Counted from the stretch's first letter, positions 1 through 7,995 are shown. The stretch: DNA of 37,185 nucleotides from Sphaerisporangium perillae (GCF_023276435.1 NZ_JALLPO010000064.1:1-37185), one strand, 5' to 3'. Notes: generated by a model not told the origin, from the sequence alone. Numbers and translations are program-made.

Positions 1-2
1 TC

Positions 3-56
3 AAAAACCGCGACCTGGGCCGCGTGCCCGCGGCCGACCACAGCAACGACCAGTAA
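3..56 (+). CDS. C-terminal tail of an upstream gene (possibly IstB-like ATPase)
   Basis: Seventeen codons in frame 3 end with TAA at 54-56; the tail reads KNRDLGRVPAADHSNDQ. Nothing in so short a tail proves a family. The IS21-type end repeats directly downstream suggest the IstB helper ATPase of that element. The gene is cut by the window edge. Confidence 0.3.
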   Translation, partial: KNRDLGRVPAADHSNDQ

Positions 57-74
57 CGATCAAGCGCAACGGAG

Positions 75-128
75 GGGGGTCAGAATTCAGACGACGCCAG
101 GGGGTCAGCATTCAGCCGTCGTTGACAG
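75..128 (+). repeat. Two direct repeats at the element end
   Basis: The sequence GGGGGTCAGAATTCAG at about 75-90 recurs with one difference as GGGGGTCAGCATTCAG at about 100-115, 25 bases further on. Both copies continue into a C-G-rich half (ACGACG and CCGTCG). Spaced repeats of this kind are expected as transposase binding sites at an IS21-family end. Confidence 0.6.
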
Positions 129-221
129 TTCGGCGTAGGCGAGGGAGCTGGCGGCCTTGGGTGGTCGATCTCTGGTCGGTTGCTCCAGGTGAGTAGCGGC
201 AAAGTCGGCACCGATATCACA

Positions 222-866
222 ATGAGTGGCCATCAAATTACCAGGGGGGAATGGTCGTTAGTGCACCACGGCGTCAGGCGGGCCGTCCGGAGCTGGTCAG
301 GGCGCGCAAGCGCCGGGGGTCTGAGCCAGTACGCGGCAGCGGAGGCGGTCGGAGAGTGGTCGACGACCTGGGCTCGCTGGGAACGCGGCGAACAGGACAT
401 CCGTGCCCGTTGTCGGGTTCGGATGGCCGCCGTGTTGGCGACGGCCCTACAGGCAAGACCCGACCAGGCCGGGGATCGGCACAGCGCGAGGCATGTCGAA
501 CGACTGCTCGGCGAGGCTGAGCGTACGCATGCTCAAGGAGCCGCTGACCGTGACCCGGCGTAGGTCGCCTTGCATGAGGAATCAGAGGGCAGCGGACTGT
601 GCGGAAGTGGCTGTGACCGAACTCAGCGAATGCAGTCCTCGTTCTGCACAGTTCAATCGTGTGCATGCCGCTGAGGCGTACCTGGGGATGGGCGAGCTGG
701 AGCAAGCCCTGGACTCCGCGCGGGCCGCGATCCCGATCACGAAGGCGCTGAGTTCGGCTCGCTCGGTATAGCGCCTCGTGACTTCGCCGGCCAGCTTGAG
801 CCGTACGGCAAGACCGTGATGGTCCGCGAGTTCCGCGACCACCTGAACCGCGAGCTCGCGGCCTGA
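222..866 (+). pseudogene. Decayed XRE-type regulator with C-terminal TPR-like remnant
   Basis: The N-terminal piece (ATG 222, with TTG 180 as an alternative; stop 561-563) holds a helix-turn-helix stretch around GLSQYAAAEAVG and WARWERGEQ, typical of actinobacterial XRE proteins. A second piece in another frame (to the TAG at 769-771) contains AEAYLGMGELEQALDSARAA, a TPR-like helix pair usual for the C-terminus of this family. A third piece, in yet another frame from 780 to TGA 864-866, reads DFAGQLEPYGKTVMVREF and onward, the typical last helix. Intact family members are about 400 residues. Here most of the middle is missing and at least two frame changes separate the fragments. The gene is therefore a deletion and frameshift relic. 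It sits between an IS end and mcrB. Confidence 0.65.
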
Positions 867-1048
867 CCACGCGGGAGCCGTAGCCAATCAGCGGGTTCCC
901 GTGACCGCTGATGTCCTCCGTGGTGGGGCACCTCTGATGATGATCTCGGGTGATCGAAAAGAGCCAGACGCTGGAGGTCGATGCCGGGATGCCACCGGAC
1001 ATCCGATCGAGGGTGTAATGATCGGGCAGATTAGACGATCATCTAGTC
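867..1048 (+). promoter_or_regulatory. Upstream region of mcrB with an imperfect GATC-centred palindrome
   Basis: No gene is seen here. Just before the mcrB start, 1032-1045 reads TAGACGATCATCTA, a 14-bp palindrome with one mismatched base pair, centred on GATC. It ends four bases before the ATG. No Shine-Dalgarno sequence precedes the ATG, so a leaderless or short-leader transcript is possible and the palindrome could be an operator. No factor can be named. Confidence 0.35.
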
Positions 1049-3118
1049 ATGGCATCGCGGATGGAGCTCACCCGGCAATTCTTGTTCGTGGCAGCCAAGC
1101 TTCTGGTCGAGCATCCCGATGGTCTGCCTACTTCTGAGCTGTGGCCCCTGATCATGGAGCGGCTGCCGGGGGCGGACGAGCAGTGGGATCTGGGCGGAAC
1201 GAAGAGCAACACGCCGGAGCTTGCTCTCCGATGGAAGAGCGGTGGCCTGGTCAAATCCGGCTGGGTCACCAAGGCGCAGGGTCGCTGGCACCTGACCTCG
1301 TTCGGCCGTATGGCTCTCACCGACCATCCCGATGTTCCATCTTTCACCGCGGGGTCCGCCGCTGGATACCACTACTGGGAGCAGAACAAGGCGGGGTTCG
1401 AGGCGGCCAAGCGGTTGGCGGAAGCCGTACCGGAGGGAAGCTGGATCGCGGCCGACGACCTCGCCACCCAGACCGGCCTTGAGGTCACGCGCCTGGTGCA
1501 ATGGCTCCAAGGTGAGCGACCCGAGGGCTGGCATCGGGTGTTGGATGCCGATGGCGCTGTTCCTGATGCCGCGCATGCCGATGAGCGGCTGCGGAAGAAG
1601 TGGTTGGGGCTGCTCGCCGAGGATGGCCTGCACGCCATGCTTGGTATGGCGCCACCGGACCGTCGGATCTCCGGTGCCGATCTGCATCAGCTGGTGATCG
1701 AGGATCTGGAGATCAGCGACGGCGCGGAGCGTCCGCGGCGGGCCTGGCTGGTGCGGGGGTCCAATGTGCACGGGGTCAACCTGGTGGAAGATTGGCTGGC
1801 CGAGGGTTACTGCTCGCTTCCCGCGTCCAAGCTGCGCGAGTTACCCGCCGAGGCGGCTCAGGAGACGATCCGAGCGGCCGTGGACGAGGACTACGCACAT
1901 GGTTCGTACAACGATCGGTTGAAGAAGACCGCCGAGTTCCATGCGTTCCTGACGCGTATGCGTGAGGACGATCTGGTGCTCAGCAACGATGGCGGGAAGG
2001 TTTACCTGGGCCACCTCAAGGGCGGACCGGCGTTCCGGGCCAGTGTCGACAACCGGGCCAATCTGCAGCGGCCGGTGGAATGGCTGAACGCGGGATCTCC
2101 GCTTGACTTCGCCGACGACCTGCCGGACGAGATCTCGGCCAAGCTCGCCACCCAGCACGACGTGCTGGACCTGACGGAGTTCGTCGAAGAGCTTGAACGA
2201 CTGATCGAACCGCAGCCTTCGGGGACGCCGATCACCCGGGAGATGGTGCTGCCGGACGTCAGCGCCGAGCTCGCCGAAGATCTGCTCATCGACCAGGAGT
2301 GGCTGCAGGAATGCGTTGAGTTGCTCCGCGATCGGCCTCAGATGATCTTCTACGGGCCCCCGGGGACGGGGAAGACCTATATAGCGCAGCACCTCGCGCA
2401 GTTCCTGGCCGGCGGCAAGCCGGAGAACGTCAAGCTCGTGCAGTTCCATCCGGCCTACTCCTACGAGGACTTCTTCGAGGGCTTCCGGCCCGTGCAGACC
2501 GCCGACGGTCAGGGCGTGGCGTTCAAGCCGCTGCCCGGCCCCCTGCTGCGGCTGGTGGACGCCGCCCGGCAGCGCCCCGAGGAGCCCTTTGTCCTTATCA
2601 TCGATGAGATCAACCGGGGCAACCTCGCCAAGATCTTCGGCGAGCTCTACTTTTTGCTGGAGTATCGGAAGAAGGCTATCGACCTGCTCTACTCCTCGGC
2701 CGACGAGACCGGCACGCCGTTCACGCTGCCGGAGAACCTGATCATTCTCGGCACAATGAACACGGCCGACCGGTCGATCGCCTTGGTTGACGCGGCCATG
2801 CGACGCCGCTTCGCCTTCGTTGAGCTCCACCCGGAGGAGACCCCGACCCGGGATTTGCTGCGCCGGTGGCTTGTCCGCCATGAGTTCCCGGATGAGGCAG
2901 CCCGGCTGCTGGACGAGCTGAACGCCCGGATCGAGGACCGCGACTTCAAGATCGGTCCGTCGTATTTGATGCGCTCGGGGATCTATCAGGACCCGAAGGG
3001 GTTCGCACGGGTGTGGCGCACGCAGATCCTGCCGCTGCTCGAAGAGCACCACTACGGCGACGGTATCGAGGTGGCTGATCGCTACGGGCTGGATACGCTG
3101 CGGCGACGGCTCTCGTGA
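1049..3118 (+). CDS. mcrB: McrB-like GTP-dependent type IV restriction motor subunit
   Basis: This is the AAA+ motor subunit of a modification-dependent (type IV) McrBC restriction system, 689 residues. The C-terminal half has a Walker A GPPGTGKT (436-443), a Walker B reading LIIDEINRGN (516-525), and MNTADRS (570-576). The last is the McrB-family signature tied to GTP rather than ATP use. The N-terminus (about 1-90) looks like a winged helix of the Mrr-N kind; residues 90-420 are presumably the DNA-reading region and match no family I can name. It is not an obvious copy of the E. coli McrB N-terminal 5mC-binding domain, so the recognised modification is unknown. ATG 1049 lacks a clear ribosome binding site; ATG 1061 is the alternative start. 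It overlaps mcrC by 4 bases, so the two subunits are translationally coupled. Confidence 0.9.
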   Translation: MASRMELTRQFLFVAAKLLVEHPDGLPTSELWPLIMERLPGADEQWDLGGTKSNTPELALRWKSGGLVKSGWVTKAQGRWHLTSFGRMALTDHPDVPSFTAGSAAGYHYWEQNKAGFEAAKRLAEAVPEGSWIAADDLATQTGLEVTRLVQWLQGERPEGWHRVLDADGAVPDAAHADERLRKKWLGLLAEDGLHAMLGMAPPDRRISGADLHQLVIEDLEISDGAERPRRAWLVRGSNVHGVNLVEDWLAEGYCSLPASKLRELPAEAAQETIRAAVDEDYAHGSYNDRLKKTAEFHAFLTRMREDDLVLSNDGGKVYLGHLKGGPAFRASVDNRANLQRPVEWLNAGSPLDFADDLPDEISAKLATQHDVLDLTEFVEELERLIEPQPSGTPITREMVLPDVSAELAEDLLIDQEWLQECVELLRDRPQMIFYGPPGTGKTYIAQHLAQFLAGGKPENVKLVQFHPAYSYEDFFEGFRPVQTADGQGVAFKPLPGPLLRLVDAARQRPEEPFVLIIDEINRGNLAKIFGELYFLLEYRKKAIDLLYSSADETGTPFTLPENLIILGTMNTADRSIALVDAAMRRRFAFVELHPEETPTRDLLRRWLVRHEFPDEAARLLDELNARIEDRDFKIGPSYLMRSGIYQDPKGFARVWRTQILPLLEEHHYGDGIEVADRYGLDTLRRRLS

Positions 3119-4308
3119 TCCCTCTCGTCGAGGGCGGCCCGCCGCGCGAGTTCGAGCTGACGGCGGAGCAGGCGGCGGCCCTGGTGGCGGCGGGAGCCGT
3201 ACGGATCGCTCCCGGGCCGCGCGCTGGGCTCTGGAGGATCCGCGACAACGGGTACGTCGGCGCCGCGACGATCGGCGGCATCGAGGTCCGGATCACGCCG
3301 AAGACGCCGATCGACCGGCTGCTTTTCCTCCTCGGCTATAGCCGGTCGGTGCGGGGCTGGCGGCAGGAGGAGGTCGACGCCGGCGAGCATCAGGAGCTGC
3401 TGCCCGCGCTCGCGCACGCCTTCGCCCGTGCTGCCCACCGGGCGCTGGGGCAGGGCGTTCTGCAGGGTTACCTCGAAATCGAGGAGGCGTCGCAGGTGGT
3501 CCGGGGGCGGATGCGCGAGGCGGACCAGATTCGGCGCAGGTATGGCCTGCCGCTGCCGGTCGAGGTGCGCTATGACGAGTTCACGGTGGACATTGCGGAG
3601 AACCGGCTCCTCCTGGCGGCCACGGCCCGGCTCCTGCGACTCCCTGGCCTCGCCGCCCCGACCCGGAAAATGCTGCGGCACGTGCTGGCACGGCTGGCAG
3701 GAGTGTCGGCGCTGGTGCCAGGCATGCCGCTGCCGGTGTGGCATGCCAGCCGACTGAACGCGCGCTACCACACCGCGCTGCGGCTCGCGGAGCTCGTGCT
3801 GCGCGGACGCTCCTACGAGCTTGACAACGGTACGGCGGCGCGGGTGGACGGGCTGCTGATCGAGGTGTGGCGGGTCTTCGAGGACTTCGTCACCGTCGCG
3901 CTGTCGGAGGCCTTCCGGCCGTACGAAGGGCGGACCGACCTGCAGGACCGGCGCCACCACCTCGACCACGGAAAGCGCGTGCCGCTCCGGCCCGACCTGG
4001 TTCGCTACACCATCGACCCGGACGGCGTTGAACGGCCCGCCGCCGTGGTGGATGCCAAGTACAAGGTCTCTACCGGCCCCGATGGGCACAACGGCGACCT
4101 CTACCAAATGCTCGCCTACTGCACCGTGCTCGGCCTCAGGAGCGGCCATCTCGTGTACGCCAAAGGGGACGTGGAGCCTTACCTGCACGTGGTGCGCCGA
4201 GCCGGGATCGAGATCACGCAGCACGCGCTCGATCTGACGTTGCCGCCTACGGAGCTGCTTGCCACCGTGGAAGGCCTGGCCGGATCAGTCATTCGATACG
4301 GTGCTTGA
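3115..4308 (+). CDS. mcrC: McrC-like nuclease subunit of type IV restriction
   Basis: This 397-residue protein is the endonuclease partner of McrB. The N-terminal part, with GYVGAATIGGIEVRITPK and then a hydrophobic LLFLLGYS, is the usual McrC opening. The C-terminal nuclease centre is a PD-(D/E)xK fold: D294 in RPDLVR, then D313-A-K315 in VVDAKYK. In the family, McrC stimulates McrB GTP hydrolysis and cuts DNA once the translocating complex stalls. Translation starts at GTG 3115, which overlaps the mcrB stop as GTGA. The stop overlaps the TTG start of the next gene as TTGA. The catalytic residues are intact, so this pair looks functional, unlike the damaged genes on both sides. Confidence 0.9.
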   Translation: MIPLVEGGPPREFELTAEQAAALVAAGAVRIAPGPRAGLWRIRDNGYVGAATIGGIEVRITPKTPIDRLLFLLGYSRSVRGWRQEEVDAGEHQELLPALAHAFARAAHRALGQGVLQGYLEIEEASQVVRGRMREADQIRRRYGLPLPVEVRYDEFTVDIAENRLLLAATARLLRLPGLAAPTRKMLRHVLARLAGVSALVPGMPLPVWHASRLNARYHTALRLAELVLRGRSYELDNGTAARVDGLLIEVWRVFEDFVTVALSEAFRPYEGRTDLQDRRHHLDHGKRVPLRPDLVRYTIDPDGVERPAAVVDAKYKVSTGPDGHNGDLYQMLAYCTVLGLRSGHLVYAKGDVEPYLHVVRRAGIEITQHALDLTLPPTELLATVEGLAGSVIRYGA

Positions 4309-5221
4309 GTTTGTACCTGTTGATCCTCGGCGAACGCGAGGCCGTCCCCTGGGTGCTGCGGGGGCCACGGATGGCATTCCCGCCGACCAGCCGCAGCGAG
4401 GTGAACCGGCTCAAGGTCGGGGATGACATGTTCGTCCTCACGACCCGCGGCTGCTGGCACAACCCCCTCCAGAACCGTACGCGGGTGATCGGCATCGCGA
4501 GGGTCACATCGGACGTCGTCGCGTATGACGAGCCCGTCACGATCGCGGGCGCGACTTCACTCGCGGCTGCCAGATCAGCGTGGAGGCGCTCGCGCCCTAC
4601 CTCTTCGGCGTTGACCTGGTGCCGCTTGTGCCGCTGTTGGACGTTTTCTCGGACAAGCGGTCCGGCGCATGGTCGATCCGCCTTCGCCGGCCCCTTATAG
4701 AGATCACGGGGTCCGACGCCGACCTGCTGAGGCGGAAGCTGGCTGCTGTCGCCGCGGCCCCGTCTGACGTTATCCCGGACTGCCTGGCGAATATTGTCGG
4801 TCGCACGATGTCCCAGCGGCAGTGGCACCCCCGCGATGGCCGAATCGTCGAGTTAGGGCTGCACTGCCGTGTCGATCCGATGGTGGGCAACAACGTCACG
4901 ATTGCCATCGAAGCTGCCACCATCGAGGGGGCCTCACCTACTGGGTGATTGGGACCTCGTCCTGCTCACGAATCGCGACCTCCTGGACGTGCCCCAGGAC
5001 CGAGAAATCGCGCCGATCGACGCGGTGACCTGCCTGTGGGCGCGCTACGAGGAGAATCACCAGGACTGGAGCGAGCCGCCCAGGGCGGTGAGCGACGAGA
5101 ACGACCCTCTGCTCAACCTCGTCCACCTTTGTTCGCGATCAGCACGAACAGTACCCAGACGCTTCTCTCCATCACGATCTTGGCATCGCGCTTGCACATT
5201 ACGCACTTTAAGGACAAGATG
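4305..5221 (+). pseudogene. Third gene of the McrBC operon, EVE/PUA-like N-terminus, frameshifted
   Basis: A TTG start at 4305 overlaps the mcrC stop (TTGA) and gives MSLYLLILGEREAVPWVL and then a segment with GDDMFVLTTRGC and VIGIARVTS. That pattern resembles EVE/PUA-like folds, which bind modified bases and are often linked to McrBC. Coding quality then moves between frames. Frame 0 runs to about 4548 and frame 2 to about 4935 (APYLFGVDLVPLVPLLDVF). Frame 0 resumes to about 5130 (WDLVLLTNRDLLDVPQDREI), and frame 2 continues to TAA 5219-5221 (VRDQHEQYPDASLHHDL). Repaired, it would be one protein of about 305 residues. I do not recognise the C-terminal part. Either three indels inactivated the gene or they are sequencing errors; the same strand and the smooth continuation favour one original gene. 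Confidence 0.55.
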
Positions 5222-5358
5222 GCAGCGCCACGGGATCTGCGGAAGCACCCGGATCACCAGCGAAACCCCCATCTTTCATTGACTTCATCAGGTCGTACCG
5301 TTAGTCACATCCTTGGTGGGCTGACGTGCGTCCGCATCCCCGGAAGGGGGGCTGCGGC

Positions 5359-6342
5359 ATGCCTGCCGCTACCCAAGACCGATACCTCGCCTTCTATGCT
5401 CAGACCACCCCCAGCAAGAGTCGCGTGTTCGTGCTCGTGGACCACGGTGAAGGCGTGCGTCTCGAAGCAGTAGCCACGTTCAATGAGGAGATAACTGCTA
5501 CCTCCTTGGCGGACGCGCTCAACGGAGTCCTTCTCGATCGATACAACGCGATCGAGAAGGTCAACCAGCTGATTTCCTCTTCACCGGATAGCGTCAGGGC
5601 ATCGGTGACGAGGATCCTTCCTGCTCTTCGAGAGATCTACGACAAGAGCCCACGGGACACTCGTGTCGCTGCGATCCTCCACGAGGTCGGTCGGCCCGCA
5701 TTCGGCTCCTTCCCTGTTTCCAACTGCACTGGCAACTGCGGGTGCGAGGACGGCTGCCGTGACGACTGTCAGTCCTGTGACGCGTGCGAAAATGGAGACT
5801 GCGAGGAGTGCCTCGCCCCTTACATGACTCCGCGCACCGCCTTCATGCTGCATGCGGCTGCCGAGATACTCAGCGATCAGTCCTACGACCTGGCCGAGGA
5901 ACTCGCGGAGGGCTCATTCGACGACACAGAGGAGGGCTCTTCCTGGCCGCTCCCTGACGTCGTCGTAAAGCTCGGCCCCAAATTCTCTCGCGAGATGGCG
6001 CGATCGTTCGAGGACATTGCGAGAGACCTGGAGGAGGGACGTCTGCCTTTCCCGACTTGCCTCTCTGAGGAGATCGCCCTCTATCGGTCTATCAAGTACG
6101 CCAAGCATCTGGCTGAAGACGAGAATTCTTTCGAGGAGGAACTCGAGGAGCTGCCGAAGTCCTACTACGACTTCGACTGGATCTGGCTTGAGGAGATCTT
6201 CTTCGAAGATCTCGATTTCCTCGAACTTTTTGGCCCAGAAGACAAGAAAATTTTCGCTCCAAAGAACCTGAGGAACCTCCATTACTGGTTCGGGCCGTTC
6301 GGAATTCGGAAGCGGGATCGGTATCGCGGCTTTGGACGCTGA
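5359..6342 (+). CDS. Unknown acidic protein with nine-cysteine cluster
   Basis: I do not recognise this 327-residue protein. ATG 5359 is chosen because GGAAGGGGGG at 5342-5351 lies 7 bases upstream; GTG 5326 would add 11 residues without such support. Residues about 1-115 look like a compact alpha/beta domain. Around residues 118-146 there are nine cysteines (CTGNCGCEDGCRDDC, then QSCDAC and GDCEEC), a spacing that suggests zinc or another metal. The remainder is strongly acidic and helical (many EE, DD and LEE runs) and ends in a basic patch, RKRDRYRGFGR. No signal peptide or membrane segment is visible. GC at third positions is lower than in the chromosomal part of the window, pointing to transfer. 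It stands alone between the McrBC operon and a transposase relic, so a defence-related role is possible but only by position. Confidence 0.75.
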   Translation: MPAATQDRYLAFYAQTTPSKSRVFVLVDHGEGVRLEAVATFNEEITATSLADALNGVLLDRYNAIEKVNQLISSSPDSVRASVTRILPALREIYDKSPRDTRVAAILHEVGRPAFGSFPVSNCTGNCGCEDGCRDDCQSCDACENGDCEECLAPYMTPRTAFMLHAAAEILSDQSYDLAEELAEGSFDDTEEGSSWPLPDVVVKLGPKFSREMARSFEDIARDLEEGRLPFPTCLSEEIALYRSIKYAKHLAEDENSFEEELEELPKSYYDFDWIWLEEIFFEDLDFLELFGPEDKKIFAPKNLRNLHYWFGPFGIRKRDRYRGFGR

Positions 6343-6373
6343 CCCGCGTCAATGACTGCCAGTAGGTAGAAAT

Positions 6374-6735
6374 GTGGGGATCGGGGAGACTGGCGAGTAT
6401 ACGAAGATGGCAGTCGCTTCCATCGTGTGGGTGCCCGTAACTCGGCCACCGCGCCGACACCGCTACCCGGGCCGCCGCCCGGCCTCCGACCGGACTGCGC
6501 TGGCGGGCATCGTCTACGTGGTGCGCAAGGGCGTGAGCTGGTATGACGTTCCCACTCAGGTGGTGAGCTGCTCGGGCGTGACCGCCTGGCGTCGGCTGCG
6601 AGACTGGACCGAAGCGGGCATGTGGCCGCTGCTTGGCCGCTGCTGCACGAGGTCCTGCTGGCCGAGTTCCGCGGAGCAGGCCGGCTGGAGATGGACGACG
6701 CGGTGATCGACGGTTCCCACGTCCGAGCGCCCTCC
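6374..6735 (+). pseudogene. IS5-family transposase N-terminal remnant, frameshifted and truncated
   Basis: The frame from 6374 holds HRYPGRRPASDRTALAGIVY, VRKGVSWYDVP and WRRLRDWTEAGMW, the DUF4096-type N-terminal domain of IS5-like transposases. After GMWPLL it leaves frame, but the next frame continues with HEVLLAEFRGAGRLE and the catalytic-side AVIDGSHVRA. The break is a perfect 11-bp tandem duplication of TGGCCGCTGCT (6623-6633 and 6634-6644). Removing one copy restores ATG TGG CCG CTG CTG CAC GAG. Homology stops at about 6735, so the DDE domain is mostly gone. Such elements normally encode about 250-280 residues. Confidence 0.8.
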
Positions 6736-6802
6736 GAGGGGCGCTTACGAAGAAGTAAGAAGTCGGAAGCCTCGCCTCTGGCAGAAGGTACAAAAGCAAG
6801 AA

Positions 6803-6827
6803 GCCCCTACCGGGATTCGGTAGGGGC
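6803..6827 (-). terminator. Rho-independent terminator read on the minus strand
   Basis: GCCCCTACC (6803-6811) pairs perfectly with GGTAGGGGC (6819-6827) around a 7-base spacer, in which one further G-C pair can form. On the minus strand the stem is followed by TTCTTGCTTTTGT, a U-rich tail. It therefore serves minus-strand genes lying upstream at about 6830-7520. Confidence 0.6.
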
Positions 6828-6831
6828 CTCG

Positions 6832-7246
6832 TGGGGGTGGGGGTCGACAACGGCCGCGGCAGGCTCTCAGTGCCTCTAGCGGTCCCCAGGCGCTTGGGGG
6901 GCCGGGGAGGCCCTGAAAACGCCTCTACGGTGAGACACCACGGCCTCCAGGGACATTCCTGCGTCAAGACTTCCACCATCCTGGATTCGCGGCGAACCAG
7001 TCGTGCTGCTTCAAAGAAGGCGCACCGATCTCGGGAAAGGTCCGCCTTTGTCCGGCCCGAGATGGCCGCCGAGATATACCCTCGCTTGGCTACGGTGAAA
7101 TTGCCGTCGGTCATTTCCCAGGCGTCGAGCAGTCGCAGCGAGCGTTTCGTGAAGCCGTATCGCTCCCAGTCCTCTTCGGAGCCATCAGGGCGGTTCTGGG
7201 GCCTCCTGGAGACCAAGGTGGGGCCCTCGGTTACCACCTTCGTCAC
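6832..7246 (-). CDS. Hypothetical small protein of the mobile region (end uncertain)
   Basis: I do not recognise it. A GTG at 7246 has GAGG six bases upstream on the minus strand. The product contains EEDWERYGFTKRSLRLLDAW and DGNFTVAKRGYISAAISGRT, which read like a compact helical domain. Codon use is less GC-biased at third positions than in chromosomal genes, as in mobile elements. The frame has no stop before the terminator hairpin at 6803-6827 and runs on into the IS5 remnant. Its true 3' end is therefore either lost at the junction or shifted by an indel. The listed end is only the edge of plausible coding. Confidence 0.3.
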
Positions 7247-7517
7247 ATGAGGCCTCAGCCGCGTCCTGGGGGGACGCCCGAGGCCACCAGGGAGGCCACA
7301 GCGAAGCATGTGGGCCACAGCACTCCCGGGCCTTGCCCAGGAAAGTTCGTTGACCCTGGCACTGAGAGCACTGCTTGTACGAGCGCTCTCGGGTCTTGAG
7401 GTAGTTGACCCGCGCCGCCTTGGTGTGGGCCTTGGAGCAGCAGGACGGGTAGCGGCCCCACCCCTTGGGATGGGTGAAGCTGCGCCCGCACGGCTGGTAC
7501 TGGCACCGGAGGTTCAC
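7185..7517 (-). CDS. Possible small zinc-ribbon-like protein
   Basis: This minus-strand frame ends at 7185-7187. It carries a cysteine/histidine pattern CQYQPCGRSFTH, RYPSCCSKAH, QCSQCQG and ECCGPH, consistent with one or two zinc sites in a small DNA- or RNA-binding protein. GTG 7517 is the nearest start before the first cysteine, but its GGAG sits directly against the codon, so the start is uncertain. The 3' end overlaps the next minus-strand frame by about 60 bases. No family is assigned. Confidence 0.35.
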   Translation of the reverse strand: MNLRCQYQPCGRSFTHPKGWGRYPSCCSKAHTKAARVNYLKTRERSYKQCSQCQGQRTFLGKARECCGPHASLWPPWWPRASPQDAAEASCDEGGNRGPHLGLQEAPEPP

Positions 7518-7803
7518 CTCCGGGCCTGCAATTCGGCCGGCTGTGCCCGCTGGCCTGGTCGGGGTGGGTGCTGTTGTTCTCTGTGCTGATGGATGGCTCC
7601 TGGTAGAGGGTCGGTGGACCGGCCTATAGATGCGAGTGGCCCCGGCCTTGGGAGACCGGGGCTCACGAAGTGCGGAATGTAAAGAAGTCCGGGACGTCCC
7701 CGAGGACGTGCGGTAGGAGTTCCTAAGAGGTGATAGGAGAAAGGGCAGCCCGTAAGCTGCCCCGTCTGGAGTACCTAGGGTGGTTGCCCTCTCCGGACTC
7801 CTG

Positions 7804-7826
7804 GCTCTGAGCTTGAGGCTCAGAGC
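7804..7826. repeat. Nine-bp inverted repeat (hairpin)
   Basis: GCTCTGAGC (7804-7812) and GCTCAGAGC (7818-7826) are perfect complements around TTGAG. A pyrimidine-rich TTCCCCCTTCACCC follows on the plus strand. It could be a weak plus-strand terminator, but no plus-strand gene lies just upstream. Confidence 0.45.
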
Positions 7827-7917
7827 TTCCCCCTTCACCCTTTCTCCTTCGCTCTTTGAGCTCCGTTCTCCTAACTCCTAACTTCAAACTTAGTGCCCGT
7901 CTGAGCGGGCGATCGGC

Positions 7918-7943
7918 GGCGGTTAACGGCATGGTTAACCGCC
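7918..7943. promoter_or_regulatory. Ten-bp palindromic arms, candidate operator
   Basis: GGCGGTTAAC (7918-7927) and GTTAACCGCC (7934-7943) are perfect inverted repeats separated by GGCATG. Each arm contains a GTTAAC hexamer. Symmetric arms with a 6-base centre suit a dimeric repressor. The element lies in the mobile region with no clear gene at either side, so the partner is unknown. Confidence 0.45.
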
Positions 7944-7995
7944 TTACTGTCCCGTCCGAGTAGAGGTGGCGGACACGGGACGTGCTGACCAGCGC

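Larger units (their letters stand above)
1..128 (+). mobile_element. Probable right end of an IS21-like element (partial)
   Basis: The window starts inside something that ends near 128. A short open frame closes at 54-56. It is followed by two repeats of the type GGGGGTCAG-aATTCAG-nCG at about 75-97 and 100-128, the second ending in TTGACA. Multiple short repeats after the istB gene and ends of this flavour are known from actinobacterial IS21-family elements. Only this end is visible and the other end lies outside the window, so the family assignment is an inference. The element borders a decayed regulator and a restriction locus, which fits an accessory island. Confidence 0.4.
7518..7995. 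other. Intergenic stretch rich in hairpins
   Basis: No convincing gene is seen on either strand. The stretch carries several inverted repeats: GCCCCGG/CCGGGGC near 7636-7660, GACGTCC/GGACGT near 7690-7712, a hairpin at 7804-7826 and a palindrome at 7918-7943. There are purine- and pyrimidine-rich runs with repeated CTCCTAACTCCTAAC. A minus-strand frame opens at the ATG inside the 7918-7943 palindrome (MPLTAADRPLRRALSLKLGV), but it shows no recognisable domain. Confidence 0.4.

Noticed and set aside
7723..7932. 69-codon minus-strand frame starting inside the palindrome at 7918-7943
   Set aside because: No ribosome site, no domain, low-complexity Arg/Ser/Glu content; kept only as part of the structured intergenic stretch.
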